A program made the translations under genes and the position numbers. This document shows, in pieces, positions 33,657-45,853 of a stretch of DNA of 64,000 bases. Each line of letters begins with the position of its first letter. Positions within the stretch are counted from its first letter, which is position 1. Source of the stretch: Limonium bicolor (Eukaryota; Streptophyta; Magnoliopsida; Caryophyllales; Plumbaginaceae); the NCBI GenBank assembly GCA_023374045.1, contig CM041779.1:124001-188000 (forward strand), given 5' to 3'. The notes beneath the pieces are model-generated. The model saw nothing but the letters and a program-made list of their open reading frames with translations. It searched no databases and was not told where the DNA came from.

Positions 33657-35068
33657 TGAAAACAACCCACATAACAATTGAGCTTTCTCTGCTTTTTGAG
33701 TGTAGAATTCGCATAAATCTTCTGCAGAATCATATAGAACAAAATAAAGAGGAATGAAAGAAAAAAGAAGTAAGGAACTGAAACTTTACATTACTGAAAG
33801 AAAGAATAATCGTGTATCTTTGATAACCCCCTATAACACTAATATACACAAGCGCATGTGTACACAAGAGCAACTTAACTCAACGGCTAATTTTCATCTG
33901 TACCAGATAATAAATAACCACTTGTGCGGATATGAGTAAAAACCGCGGTCAAAACCGCTCATAAATGATGGTTCTGAACCGTCTCTTAAATGATCATCGT
34001 TTTTTGTCACCTATCTTAAGCGACGGTTCCAAAACCGTCTTTTAAAATGATATTAAATGACGGTTTTGGGCGAACCGTCTTTAAACGCTCTTGGGCGCAA
34101 AAAAAAAGTGAATCTAGTCTAATGCGCCTAGATTAATTTCTATTCTGTAGTGGTGTCTGATTCAAACTCACGACCGATGGTACCCACGCACGCGTCCCCA
34201 ACCACTAGGCTACACCATCAAACTCGTTCATTTTATAAACAAAACACATATGTAGCAATTATAACTTAATCTTTTAATTATTGGAATTTTAATTGTTATT
34301 CCAATTTATGTTCACTCCTATACAAATTATAATAAGTAGTAAGGCATCGTAATAGGTAAATAAGCATCGTATTATATACATACTAAAGATATTATAAGAT
34401 TACATATATTTACATATAGTTACAATGTTAATTATAAAAAGACTAATTTACTAAAGTAATAAATTAATGCTAATTACAAAATATAAATTTTATTAAATTA
34501 TATATACATGCAATATCTCACTACCTATTTTGTGAATTTTAACCAACATGTAAACTAATTTAAATATTGATTACTCTATACTATTTTTCAGACTTTATTA
34601 ATTTATGTTGTCTTTTAACATATTTTTACAAAGACGGTTTCCACCAAACCGTAGCTTAATAAGTTCATTCCATGCGCGTCTACCTGTTTTAAAACATGAT
34701 TTAAGGCAGACCGTCGTTTAAGTTCTATTTTAAAAGACGGTTTCAGGTGAACCGTCGTTTAAGTTCTATTTTAAAAGACGGTTTCAGGCAACCGTCATTT
34801 AAGATACTTTGGCGCGCTGAAATCACATGACTTAAAAGACAGTTTAACATAAACCATCTTTTAATATGCCTTTAAGTTGACCCCGCTCCTATCCAACAGG
34901 ATTAAATGACGATTTTCACCAGAACCGTCACTTATAGACCGTTTTTTATATTTTTTCTACTAGTGAACCTATACTCGTACAATATATATACCAGTACAAC
35001 ATATATATATACATAATCTTATTACCAGCACCAATTAGAGGATGACCAGGCTTCCTGTAACACCAACA
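33657..35068 (-). mobile_element. Copia-1 5' LTR, split by a CACTA element
   Basis: On the reverse strand the LTR ends ...GTTGTTTTCA at 33657, beside the PBS. The pieces are 33657-33918 and 34969 onward. A start TGTTGGTGTTACAGG at 35068 would give an LTR of about 360 bp, normal for copia; this start is inferred from the TG rule alone because the other LTR is missing. Confidence 0.5.
33919..34965. mobile_element. Non-autonomous CACTA element (1,047 bp)
   Basis: Ends CACTTGTGCGG (left) and, as reverse complement, CACTAGTAGAAAA (right); perfect 3-bp target duplication AAC (33916-33918, 34966-34968). Subterminal regions are packed with direct and inverted AACCGTC / GACGGTT motifs, the usual binding sites for a CACTA transposase. 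The ~600-bp AT-rich centre has no coding frame. Confidence 0.85.
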
Positions 35069-35714
35069 ATATAGTGAGATATCATTTCCAGAACCATAGA
35101 GAGTCGAGGAAGAAAATGGGAGAAATTAGTAAATATTCTTGTATGTAACTGCAAAAGCTATATTAGCGTCAATCATATTCTTAATGGACACTCTCCATTG
35201 TGTATAGTTTTGTTTTTTGCATCGTAAAGAGCCCATATACGATTGAATATCAAGGAAAGCTTCTCATTCGTCCAGTTCTGAGCTTGACAACAGAACTAGT
35301 CTTGAATGGCACCATTAGAATCTTTGGGGAGGGAATCAATATCGATTACTTCTTCCCATTGGTCTCTAACAATCCAACAATAAAAAGAAAGTGCTTTTCC
35401 ATATCAATTTTACCATGAAAAGTACACAAGGGGGAGCCCCCAATTCTTCTGGATGATTTACTAAAGTAGCTATCTGACATTTGATGAAATCCAACCCAAT
35501 AACTGAACTTTTGGCAGGGAGATACTTGGATTGTTTTGTTAAGAGTGTTTCAATGAAGATGAGGGAAGGGGAGAGGGTAATAACGGTTGGGTATTCACGG
35601 ATACCTCTACATTAATATTAGAGGGGTTGGTGGGTGGAGCCAATGCTACTTGTGTGGCTAAAATTGTAAATCTGTCCAAGACACCTTCCATTTTCCATTT
35701 ATCAAGTAAGAAAG
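35069..35714 (-). pseudogene. Possible LINE remnant (3' part of ORF2)
   Basis: A reverse-strand frame at about 35180-35275 reads WTNEKLSLIFNRIWALYDAK then NKTIHNG, resembling the stretch between reverse transcriptase and RNase H in plant LINEs (IWALW-ARNK-like). Stops and frame changes lie on both sides. 35539-35757 on the same strand holds a 72-codon frame I do not recognise. Without a search this is a weak call; it could be decayed host coding DNA. Confidence 0.3.
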
Positions 35715-36540
35715 ACGCTGTTGAAAAAAAAGAATAAACAACGTTTATATTTGTCATATGGAACGTTTTATAAACGTTTTTTATACCAGTGACGCAAATG
35801 GTCGAATCTGTTAAAGAACGCGTTGTAAGCGTTTTTTATACATAACTTTAAAAGAACACTTATTTCTAAAACGTTTTTAAGGTGTGTAAGGCGTGCGGAA
35901 ATCTACGAGGCATAAAGAACGCTTTCATCTTAAAGCGTTCTTTATATGTGAACATAAAAACGCTTGCTTAATATAAGCGTTCTTTATGATATTTGGCGCG
36001 AGAGTATAAGAAACGCTTCAACATATAAGTGTTTCTTATATGGTCCTTTTTTATATTTTTATTTTTATACAATTTATTACCCTGGCATAACACAAAATGC
36101 GCGCTACAGATCACAAATTGCCATTCACAACCTGTTTACATTATATATACCAGATCAACCAAAATGGTAAAATTTTAACAGATATGCAACAGTAGTACCT
36201 TGTTTGCATTATAAAGCACACAGGCTTAAGTGTAGTACCAATCAACTACAACATTTGTAACTAGTTAACCAAACTACTAAAAATGGTTCAAGTTCATAAC
36301 AATACAACCATTTGAAAAAAGAAAAGATAGCTACAACTCATGACTTCTTCTGATCAATTTAGTGCTTTCAACACATGTGTGCTCCTTGACAAACTTGAGA
36401 TTGGCTTGTGAATAAGTATGTCATTGTATTGAGAAGAAATCAACAAGCTGCACATGAGAATTATAAAAGCAATTAGGTACACAAATAGTTAAATTATCAA
36501 TTCAAACACAAAGTACTTATAATAATATATACCTGATGAG

Positions 36541-38085
36541 AAGAAATTTCCATTCGCTAAGACAGTTGCTACCTCTTTGAAGATGAAAGTACGAAAGATC
36601 ATGATGATTTCTCTACTGATACAAAAGAGACAGAAGAAGAAAAGCATGATACAAAAGAGACAGAGGCAGGTACAGATGAAAGGATGAATGAGAACTAACA
36701 GAGAGGTTGAAGAAATTGGCTAAAAAGTTAAGTGAGGTTGCCACAAAGTAGAGTCCGGTGGCGATTAACGAATTACTGGCCTACTTCATGACCTTAAATG
36801 AAGAAGACTGTTTTCTAGAATAGTTATATGAGGAAGAGAAGAGGAAACTTAGTCAATTATATGGTGGCATGGGGGACTATATGAAGATAAAGTGGTACCA
36901 GATCGCCCGGTTGATGAGTTTCATGACTTATGGATGGAGTTGGAGATGGAGATGAAAAAGCTAGGCGCTTCTCCATCTCCAATTTTGATTCGCATCTTCT
37001 TTCAGTTTTGACCATCAATAGGTTTGAGAAATATTTAAACACTTAGACATGAATGTCTTTAGATTGTATGCAGTCAATTGGAATACTAGCCACCCACTGT
37101 TGATGTGGGGTGCATCGTATCTTTCAAAAAAACTAGATGAAGGTCCCTTGGCAATTAAAAAGATTGAGAGATTCCCCCTAAGTAGGATTCCCCTTGAGTT
37201 TGCATGTTAAGGGTCTTTAACAAATGATAGCAATAAGTGACAGCTTTTATGTACAATAAGTGACAGCTTTTATGTTATACTATAACCATAGTAGAAACGA
37301 CAACATTCTACCATGGTTATAGTATAACATAAAAGCTGTCACTTATTGTGCATAAAAGCTGTCACTTATTGCTATCATTTGTTAAAGACCCTTAATATGC
37401 AAACTCAGGGGGGATCCTTTTTAGGGAGAATCTCTCAATCATTTTAATTGCCAAGGGACCTTCCTCTAGTTTTTTTAAAAGATACGATGCACCCCACATC
37501 AACAGTGCGTGGCTAGTATTCCAATTGACTGCATGCAATCTACAGACATTAATTCATGTCCAAGTGTTTAAAGATTTCTCAGACCTATTGATGTTCAAAA
37601 CTGAAAGAAGATGTGAATCCAATCAAAGCTGGAGATGGAGAAGTGCCTAGCTTCTCCATCTCCATCTCCATCTCCATCTCCATCCATAAGACATGAAACT
37701 CATCAACCGGGCAATCTAGAACCACTTTATCTTCATATAGTCCCCTATGCCACCATATAATCGACTAAGTTTCCTCTTCTCCTCCTCATATAACTATTCT
37801 AGAAAACCGTTTTCTTCATTCAAGGTCATGAAGTGGGCCAGTAATTCGTTAATCGCCACCAGACTCTTCTTCATGGCAGCCTCACTTAACTTTTTAGCCA
37901 ATTTCTTCAACCTCTCCGTTTCTGAGTTCTCATTCAACCTTTCATCTATATTTGCCTCTATCTCTTTTGGACCATACTTTTCTTCTTCTGTCTCTTTTGT
38001 ATAAGTAGAAGAATCATCATGATCGTCGGTACTTTCATCTTCAACAGAGGCAGCAACTGTCTCCATTGGCCAAATTTCCTAGCTT
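36541..38085. repeat. Long inverted repeat, arms about 750 bp
   Basis: Left arm 36541-37291 and right arm about 37303-38085 are reverse complements with modest divergence and small indels, around a spacer of about a dozen bases (near 37297). A transcript would fold into a hairpin of about 0.75 kb. The inner ends repeat AATAAGTGACAGCTTTTATG twice. The arms contain a decayed coding segment (next entry). Confidence 0.85.
37794..38066 (-). pseudogene. Acidic coiled-coil fragment in the right arm
   Basis: Open for about 90 codons: METVAASVEDESTDDHDD, then a Lys/Glu-rich stretch (ETERLKKLAKKLSEAAMKKS) and LLAHFMTLNEENGFLE. Predicted acidic start and helical coiled coil, no catalytic motif. The mirror copy in the left arm (about 36560-36820, plus strand) has stops. 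A nearby CTGATGAG|GTAATT (reverse strand, about 39025 and 39200) looks like an exon end, so this may be a captured host-gene piece. I do not recognise the source gene. Confidence 0.4.
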
Positions 38086-38882
38086 TTTATCCGATTTTCT
38101 GTGTGATGTTTCTGAAGATCAATACCACTCAGTCTCTACTGATCTTGGAATTCCACATTATTCAGCTGTGTCATCCCTAAAGTTTTCAGTGCTGTCCAAT
38201 TCTGATTGTTCGATCTACTGAAGCTTCCACACATACTAGTCAGAGGTGACTAAAGGAAAAGGAGAGAAGAAGGTCGTGAAGGAAAAGTTGGTGGACCCGT
38301 CTGAGTTCAATTTTTTTTATTAAAGGTTGATGACGATCGAAGGTGCATAGGCGCTAGCCAAAAAATGTAGAGGGATACTAAAAATAACTACAAAAAATTA
38401 AGAAGCTATAAGTAGAGGTCTCTAATATGCCCAATGGTGGTCATATAGATTTCCAAAACATTAGAGGGTTAATTGGAAATCCTGACCGGATAACAAATCT
38501 GAGAAGAATGTGATGGAACTTAAAAGTTTGATGTTGGTATTGGTAGAACATAGATAAACTTCTGGGTGGATGTTAAGGTAAAAGCAATATGAGGAAGGGA
38601 ACATCAGGCAAGCTGACCATGCCGTAATGCTATGTCTTTGTAATTAATGAATGCACCCTATAGTCATTTAATATTTGCACCCTAGGTTATACTATAATAT
38701 AATATAACATTTTAAAAACATAAAAGCCTCAAAACACTTAATATATCCCCATTTAATTTCTAACCAAATTAATTTCGCCATAACTACGTGGCTATATTGT
38801 ATGCATGCCGAAACACATTATATTTGACACCTAATAAACACATTAATTCCCAAGTCCATTGTACAACCAGCAAGTAAACATA

Positions 38883-39230
38883 AGCACATAGTACAACAAT
38901 AGATGTGCGCGACTCTTTGGTTTGCATGCAAATTATTCCTAAACACATACTTTATTTCACGCCTTTAATCCCAAACAAATAGAGCATGTATGTTCCTGAT
39001 TAACAAGTTTGGTTTGCAAAATTACCTCATCAGCAGAAGAATAGAGGCGATAAAAATCAGCACATAGTACAACTATAGATGCGTGCGAGAGTTTGGTTGC
39101 ATGAAAAATTATTCCCAAACACACACTTTATTTCACGCCTTTAATCCCAAACAAATAGAGCATGTATGTTTTTGATTAACAAGTTTGGTTTGCAAAATTA
39201 CCTCATCAGCAGAAGAATAGAGGTGATAGA
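38883..39230. repeat. Tandem duplication, two units of ~175 bp
   Basis: Both units run from 'agcacatagtacaac' through 'cacgcctttaatcccaaac' and 'ttacctcatcagcagaagaa', with few differences. Confidence 0.85.
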
Positions 39231-40040
39231 TCTAGTGCGCATGTATGTTCCTTTTGCTAGTTGGGGTTGTAAAATTATTTCTAGGTAGACTAAATATAGG
39301 AGGCGCCACGCGCGCAATAGGGCATGTATGTTCCTGTTCGTGCGATTTTGCAAAAATTAATTACCGATCGAAAGAGTATATGAAAAATAAGGATAGTCAT
39401 ATATATATGTATACATGTTCGCAGATTGCGCCCAAAATTACCGAAAGCAAGAGGCACCGATCGATATCGACGCATGCATGTAATAGCCTGCCTTCATCAC
39501 TAGTTTGGTCGGGTTGAGAGATTAGAAGATAGAATGTGATTGAAGATGGCGCACGCAGTATCGGGAGAAAGGAAAAGGAGGCGCCGTGGTGGCGATGGTA
39601 ATTTCTGGGCTCAGTCGATTCGATTGAGAAGAGAGCTTAGTGTTTACAGAGAGTGGGTAACGGAACAGTCACGATTTGATTGATGAGAAGACTGGACGGG
39701 ATGGCGAAAAGAGTTTAAAATTTAGGGAACATAAAGAACGCTTCACTTAAGAAGCGTTCTTTATGGTGACCGTAAGTAGCATAAAGAACGCTTCTTAGCT
39801 GAAGTGTTCTTAATGTTATCTCGCCCAAAGACATAAAAAACGCTTCCTTTGTGAAGCATTTTTACACGTTACATATAAAAAAATGCTTATTTAAAGCGTT
39901 GTTTTTGTTTTTGTGCGTGATAACATAAAGAACGCTTCGTAAGAAAAGCATTTATTAGATGTCCGGCCTATGATAAAAAAAATGATTTACAATATAACCG
40001 TTTTTAAAGAGGCGTTGTTTATTTTTTTTTTCCAGCACTG

Positions 40041-40499
40041 CGAAACAGCTACCATGGAGAGGGATCCCATAAATTCGATCTGATCCAAGGGTCATATATC
40101 TCAAGAGCATATAATCTGCTTTCTAGAGTTTTGCAATTTCCTACTACATCATCCAACTGAACTCATGTTAAGCAGAAGTGTGGAAGGTTCTCCCAGGAGA
40201 CTCTGTTCCTATTATATAATTTAACAGCAAGCATTCGACATAAAGGGTCAACAATCTTTACCTCTACTATGTGTTATACCCAAAATTTTGACCCTCGAGA
40301 AGAGCCCTAGTGCATAAATGCGAAGGCAAGGGTAAAATGGTCAAAATGCAATCAGTTAGAATTTTACAAAGACAGTCCTGAGACATTCTATTTTCGTATG
40401 ACTTGTTCACCATCTTAAAACACTTCTAAACACCATAGTCATTATGAAAGACATTAATTTTCAGATAATATTTATTTTGAAAATATGGCTTTTAAAATT
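40041..40499. other. Mixed debris with an LTR-start-like scrap
   Basis: 40041-40265 has no recognisable feature. From about 40270 TGTTATACCCAAAATTTTGA resembles the start of several plant gypsy LTRs; it is lost after about 230 bp. No PBS or partner is present. Confidence 0.3.
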
Positions 40500-40695
40500 T
40501 ATTAGGAAAATTTCATGAAATGCCACTATATTTTTGGCTAATTCATGAAATGCCAATAAAAAAAGAAAGTCATGAAATGTCACTTTATTTTTATGAAAGT
40601 CCATGAAATGCCACTATAGCCATTGACCGAAAGGAAAAGTGACAAAATACCCCTTTTAGTTAACAAAGTACTTTTAAAGTTCACAATATGCCCCT
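40500..40695 (+). repeat. CATGAAATGCCA repeat and MITE-like terminus
   Basis: Four copies of CATGAAATGyCA spaced about 25-35 bp, followed by a ~75-bp segment (40618-40692: 'attgaccgaaaggaaaag', 'agttaacaaagtacttt', 'atatgcccctaaa') whose reverse complement lies at 60185-60262. Looks like one terminus of a repeat family; class unknown. Confidence 0.45.
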
Positions 40696-40702
40696 AAATG
40701 AT

Positions 40703-41199
40703 AATCCAAACCTAAATATGTTAAATAAATGTTAAACTATGGTATTATAAGGCTAAGAAGTGCCATAGAAATGTTAGTAGACAATTTAAACTAAAGAAAA
40801 CACAAGAAAACATCATAAAGTCAATTTAAGCAAATACTTGCAGTAGACTTGGTGTAACCTTGTTTAAGACCTAAAGGTCATTCCTAGACCTTATTAACAT
40901 GATAATGAACATGTTAAATTAATTACCAAAAAAACCAAGCTCAAAAGAAGTTTAAACACAAATTGTGCTTTAAGGAGTCTTAAAGCACGTTTTTGAAAAA
41001 TTGTCTTAGAAATAGGTTTTTATTGGCTAAATGCCCATTATTACACCTCAATGAATATGTGTACTACTTAGTATCACATTAGGAAGCCTAAATCAATGAG
41101 AAACCAAAATTTTCACAAATTTGTGCACTAATTATGAATAGTGCCCAAATAGTGCTCAATTAAGGCTTTGGTCAACCTTGCTTAATTAAAGAGGGTCAA
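40703..41199 (+). mobile_element. A-like LTR ('LTR-C'), piece 1
   Basis: Aligns to LTR-A from about base 10 onward ('aaacctaaatatgtt...', 'gtgctttaaggagtcttaaagcac', 'tgtgtactacttagtatcaca') with clear divergence, so a related older family. The first ~10 bp are gone. It breaks off at the foldback element. Confidence 0.75.
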
Positions 41200-42224
41200 T
41201 ACGCTCAGTCGTGTTTTCACTTCGCACAGTCGGAAAATGACCATTTTGCCCCTACTTTAATATCTTTCAGAAATTACTATATTTACCCACAATTTGCGAC
41301 ATATTATGAGGTGACCCCAAATTTCATTACGCACAGTCGGAATTCCAATACGTTCAGTTAGAAAATGACCAATTTAGGGGCTAATATAGGCAAAATTTAT
41401 TAAAAGCGGTTCGAAAAAAGCAAAGAAGGATTCCAAAGTACTTATATAAGTAAAAAAATATATCATAAAAATTATCAACAAAGTATACCATGACAAAGTA
41501 GACAAAAAGACAAACGCGTTGGCGCAAACGGATCGAAAAACGGAGCTATAACGAAGAATATAGCAATTTTAAGACCGGAACCCGGCGCCAGCGCCGATAA
41601 GGAAGGACCGGCGCCGGCGCCGGTAAAGAAGACTGCGCGCGGGCGCGCGTCACCCTTTCCGGCGCCGGCCCGGCCCTTCCTTATCGGCGCTGCGCCGGGT
41701 TCCGTCTTAAAATTGCCATATCTTCTTCGTTATAGCTCCGTTTTTCGATCCGTTTGCGCCGACGCGTTCGTCTTTTCATCTACTTTGTCATGGTATACTT
41801 TGCTGATAATTTTTCTGATATATGTATTATTTCTTATTAAGCACAACATTAACTATCATCGACGTCTTGTTCGAAATTGCCTATCAACCTCTAATTACAT
41901 GTCCGTTGAAGAAGAATCTATTTGAAATTCATTGAACGTTTCTATCATTTCCACCAATTTCACGTCCATTGACGAAGAATCTATTTGAAATTATCAAAAT
42001 TTCCTATCAATATCAATATTAACTATCACTAACTTCTTATTCCATAGTAAAATAATCAAGCATGTTCTATTCTAATTAATAGATGAATTGGACACCAATC
42101 TAAATAGTTAGATGTATCGACATTAACTATCATCGATGTCTTGTTCAAACTTACCTATCAATTCCACTAAATTCATGTCCATTAAAGAAGAATTTATTTG
42201 ACAATCATCAAAATTGCTCAAAAA

Positions 42225-43180
42225 ATGTCATCGTTGAAACATATTTTCAATACTTCAAAAGCGAGATCGGTTTGTCGTCGGAGATTGCTCAAAGAATTTC
42301 ATCTTTGAAACATATTTTCAGTACTTCAAAAGCGAGATCGGTTTGTCGTCAGAAATTGCTCAAAAAATGTGTTTTTTATAACAAATGAAAATGTATACAT
42401 CTTTGAAACATATTTTCAATACTTCAAAAGCGAGATCGGTTTGTCGTCAGAAATAGCTCAAAAAATATTTTTTTTATAACAAATGAAAATGTATACATCT
42501 TTGAAACATATTTTCAATACTTCAAAAGCGAGATCGGTTTGTCATCGGAGATTGCTCAAAGAATGTCATCTTTGAAACATATTTTCAATACTTCAAAAGC
42601 GAGATCGGTTTGTCGTCAGAAATTGCTCAAAAAATATTTTTTTTATAACAAATGAAAATGTATACATCTTTGAAACATATTTTCAATACTTCAAAAGCGA
42701 GATCGGTTTGTCGTCAGAGATTGCTCAAAAAATGTGTTTTTTTATAACAAATGAAAATGTATACATCTTTGAAACATATTTTCAATACTTCAAAAGCGAG
42801 ATCGGTTTGTCGTCAGAAATTGCTCAAAAAATGTTATTTTTTATAACAAATAAAAATGTATACATCTTTGAAACATATTTTCAATACTTCAAAAGCGAGA
42901 TTGGTTTGTCGTCGGAGATTGCTCAAAAAATGTCATCTTTGAAACATATTTTCAATACTTCAAAAGCGAGATCGGTTTGTCGTCAGAGATTGCTCAAAAA
43001 ATGTGTTTTTTATAACAAATGAAAATGTATACATCTTTGAAACATCTTTGAAACATATTTTCAATACTTCAAAAGCGATATCGGTTTGTCATTAGAGATT
43101 GCTCAAAAAATGTCATCTTTGAAACATTTTTTCAATACTTCAAAAGCGAGATCGGTTTGTCGTCGGAGATTGCTCAAAAC
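42225..43180 (+). repeat. Tandem array, units of about 70 and 100-120 bp
   Basis: At least eleven units contain AAAAGCGAGATCGGTTTGTC followed by 'gattgctcaaaaaatgt'. Long units add a ~40-bp 'tataacaaatgaaaatgtatac' insert. Two stray units lie at about 43685 and 43777. The 104-codon frame here is only a repeat translation. Confidence 0.9.
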
Positions 43181-43188
43181 AATAGTTC

Positions 43189-43324
43189 TATTGATGATCT
43201 TCTACTAGACTGCAAGAGCGATGAGGAGAGTCTAAAGAAGATCAAGACTTCAAAGTGTGCAGTAAATGATGACGACAAACATGAACTACTTCATATTGAC
43301 GATCTTCTACTAGACTGCAAGTGA
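43189..43324 (+). pseudogene. Short acidic coding-like stretch with an internal repeat
   Basis: One frame reads SSIDDLLLDCKSDEESLKKI, then KTSKCAVNDDDKHELLH and again IDDLLLDCK before a stop, about 45 codons. The DNA of the repeat is almost unchanged. Origin unknown; may be captured host sequence or chance. Confidence 0.25.
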
Positions 43325-44965
43325 TGAGGAAAGACTAAAGAAGATCAAGACTTCAAAGTGTGCAGTAAATGTCGCTTTTTTAGTTTTAAACAGCAGGGAT
43401 TTTCCATATACACTAACATTGTCTATCATTTCCACCGATTCCACTAATTAATTCATTTCGACAACTGATGCCCGAAATGCATTCCACAATCCTCAAATGA
43501 CTAACATGAAAACCCTAATTGGAAGGTAAATGGTACAACTTATTCGACACACGCATCATTTTAAATCCTAGAACAATTAACAATTCAAATGACTAACACG
43601 AAAACCCTAATTGTGGGTGTGTTAGCCCTTTAGTGTATCATGATTCTCGTGGACTCTATTTAGTGAATTCTTTTAAGAACAACGAGATCGGTTTGTCGTC
43701 GGAGATTGCTCAAAAAGATGTATTTTTTTACAAATGAAATTGTATACATCATTGAAACATATTTTCAATACTTCAAAAGCGAGATCGGTTTGTCGTCGGA
43801 GATTGCTCCTAAAAGGTTTTTTTTATAACAAGTGAAAATATATACATCTTTGTAACATATTTTCAGGACTTCAAAAGTGATTCTATTTCGGAGTTTCATT
43901 TTCAAACAACATTGTTCGCACGTCATTTATCATAATGCTACAACTTATTCGACACACGCATCATTTTAAATCCCAGAACAATTAACAATTCTGTTAACTA
44001 CCAGTACATGAAATCTAAATGTGTTTGCACTAATCAAGTCTGTGTTTGCACTAATCAAGTCGGGGGACGTCGTCTCCTCGTACTAGCCCTGTAGCGTGCA
44101 TTGTGTTCCCTACGGTCCGCCTCAGCCCTGCTTCGTTTTTCTATCGAATAAGAAGTCAATGATAGTTAATGTCGATAATGATAGTTAATATTGATATTGA
44201 TAGGAAATTTCGATAAATTCAAATAGATTCTTCATCAATGGAAGTGAAATTAGTGGAAATGATAGAAACGTTCAATGAATTTCAAATAGATTCTTCTTCA
44301 ACGGACATATAATTAGTGGTTGATAGGCAATTTTGAACAAGACGTCGATGATAGTTAATGTTGTGCTTAAGAAGAAATAATACATATTTCAGAAAAATTA
44401 TCAGCAAAGTATACCATGACAAAGTAGACGAAAAGACGAACACGTCGGCGTAAACGGATTGAAAAACGGAGCTATAACGAAGAAGATATGGCAATTTTAA
44501 GACCGGAACCCGGCGTAGGCGCCGGTAAGGAAGGGCCGGCGCCGGTCCTTCCTTATTGGCGCTGGCGCCGAGTTCCGGTCTTAAAATTGTCATATCTTCT
44601 TCGTTATAGCTCCGTTTTTCGATCCATTTGCGCCGACACGTTCGTCTTTTCATCTACTTTGTCATGGTATACTTTGCTGATAATTTTTATGATATATTTT
44701 TTTACTTATATAAGTACTTCGGAATCCTTCTTTGCTTTTTTCGAACCGCTTTTAATAAATTTTGCCTACATTAGCCCCTAAATTGGTCATTTTCTGACTG
44801 AGCGTATTGGAATTCCGACTGTGCGTAATGAAATTTGGGGTCACCTCGTAATATGTTATAAATTATGGTTAAATATAGTAATTTATGAAAGATATTAAAG
44901 TAGGGGCAAGATCGTAAAGTTTTTTAAAATTCCGACTGTGCGAAGTGAAAACACGACTGAGCGTA

Positions 44966-45383
44966 CGAGTTCAGTAATTAAATGGTCAAACTAGCTCTTA
45001 ATACCCTATTAAGTGAAGGGTGCAGATTTTTAGAGGTGGTGAGTCATCACCATTCCAGCCAACTAAAGTAAAAGAAGAAGAAATAAAGAAAAAGACTATT
45101 TGCTTTTATTACTTAAATATCTTACAAGTACACTCTCTCACCTCATTTTCTTCATTCCTTCTTGTTCCCACCGTCGTCTTCCTTCATTCTCCCAAGCAAA
45201 ACCGTTCATGCTACATCACCTCTCTTCTCCATCTTCATTTCCTTGCCAAATCCAACTCTATGCTCCAAATCAAATTCTAAGAGCATATTTTTGCTAGTTA
45301 GACCAAGCCCTTCATTTCCATATTTTCAAACCTTCAAGAACTCAAGTTTGAATGCATGGTGAATCTTCATTGAAGGGGGAAAA
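44966..45383 (+). mobile_element. LTR-C, piece 2
   Basis: Continues the A-like LTR: 'gtgagtcatcaccattcc', then 'atcttacaagtacactctctcacctc' (the promoter-like region of LTR-A near 1440), to GGGGGAAAA, where a solo LTR is inserted. Short frames here are chance. Confidence 0.7.
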
Positions 45384-45473
45384 TGTAACACCCCTACCGC
45401 TAATACCGTCATTACTGTACAATGCCTACCTTCGCAGCGGATACTCCATACACAACGGCGGGTGTACAATGCC

Positions 45474-45495
45474 GTTAGTCACCCACGTGACTAAC
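45474..45495 (-). other. Conserved U5 hairpin, LTR-B'
   Basis: Reverse strand: stem GTTAGTCAC / GTGACTAAC, loop GTGG. Against LTR-B, the sixth base pair changed from C-G to T-A on both arms. Confidence 0.75.
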
Positions 45496-45832
45496 AAGGC
45501 GAGTTACAATACTACATACTATCGGTCTGATGAATTGAACATACCGAGTACTCTACACAATACAATACTTTCCCTTGCATACTCAACCATAATTCAATTA
45601 CAACTTCCAATACATTACTATACCGAGTCTACTACAATCCTTAAATTACCGATATAGTTTGGAACTTCCAACCTTCGCAATACATTACAGATACCATCCC
45701 TATTACACGACTACCCATGCTTACGTAGCAGTCCCCGTCCTACTCTCTCGAACGGTGGTCGGCTTCGGGTACCTGCACACTAAAAACGTTCCCCCTAGGG
45801 GGTCAGCTTACGCTGAATATGAATTTCGCATA

Positions 45833-45853
45833 TACCGCGTGCTAACCGCGGTA
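45833..45853 (-). other. Compensated hairpin upstream of the acceptor-like site, LTR-B'
   Basis: TACCGCG / CGCGGTA stem with a 7-nt loop (GTTAGCA on the reverse strand). LTR-B has TACCCCG / CGGGGTA. Confidence 0.65.

Larger units (their letters stand above)
35715..40040. mobile_element. Large CACTA-like element with captured DNA
   Basis: The ends share a degenerate inverted terminus (GCTGTTGAAAAAAAAG on the left; GCTGGAAAAAAAAAAT as reverse complement on the right) followed by ATAAACAACG. Both ends are lined with AAAGAACGCTT / AAGCGTTCTTTAT motifs (35760-36040 and 39725-39990), as in CACTA subterminal arrays. No transposase is seen. The interior holds a long inverted repeat, a tandem duplication (38883-39230) and a short basic frame at 39546-39683 (MAHAVSGERKRRRRGG...). 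No convincing 3-bp target duplication. Confidence 0.55.
41200..44965. mobile_element. Foldback-type element, 3.77 kb, with ~0.8-kb terminal inverted repeats
   Basis: Outer ends are TACGCTCAGTCGTG and its exact complement CACGACTGAGCGTA. Homology between ends continues for about 0.86 kb on the left (to ~42055) and 0.82 kb on the right (from ~44150). Each arm itself holds a palindrome with a GC-rich core (GGCGCCGGCGCC-type; 41455-41830, 44390-44690). The centre has a tandem array (42225-43180), a duplicated short coding-like stretch (43189-43324) and a few array units again. No transposase seen. The 9-bp flanks GAGGGTCAA and CGAGTTCAG do not match well, so I cannot assign Mutator or another superfamily. 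Confidence 0.75.

Noticed and set aside
42708..43022. 104-codon frame with repeated SSEIAQKM segments
   Set aside because: Simple read-through of the tandem array in the foldback element; other units have stops.
41191..44974. 9-bp target duplication for the foldback element (Mutator-like)
   Set aside because: Flanks GAGGGTCAA and CGAGTTCAG match poorly without a shift, so I do not assign Mutator.
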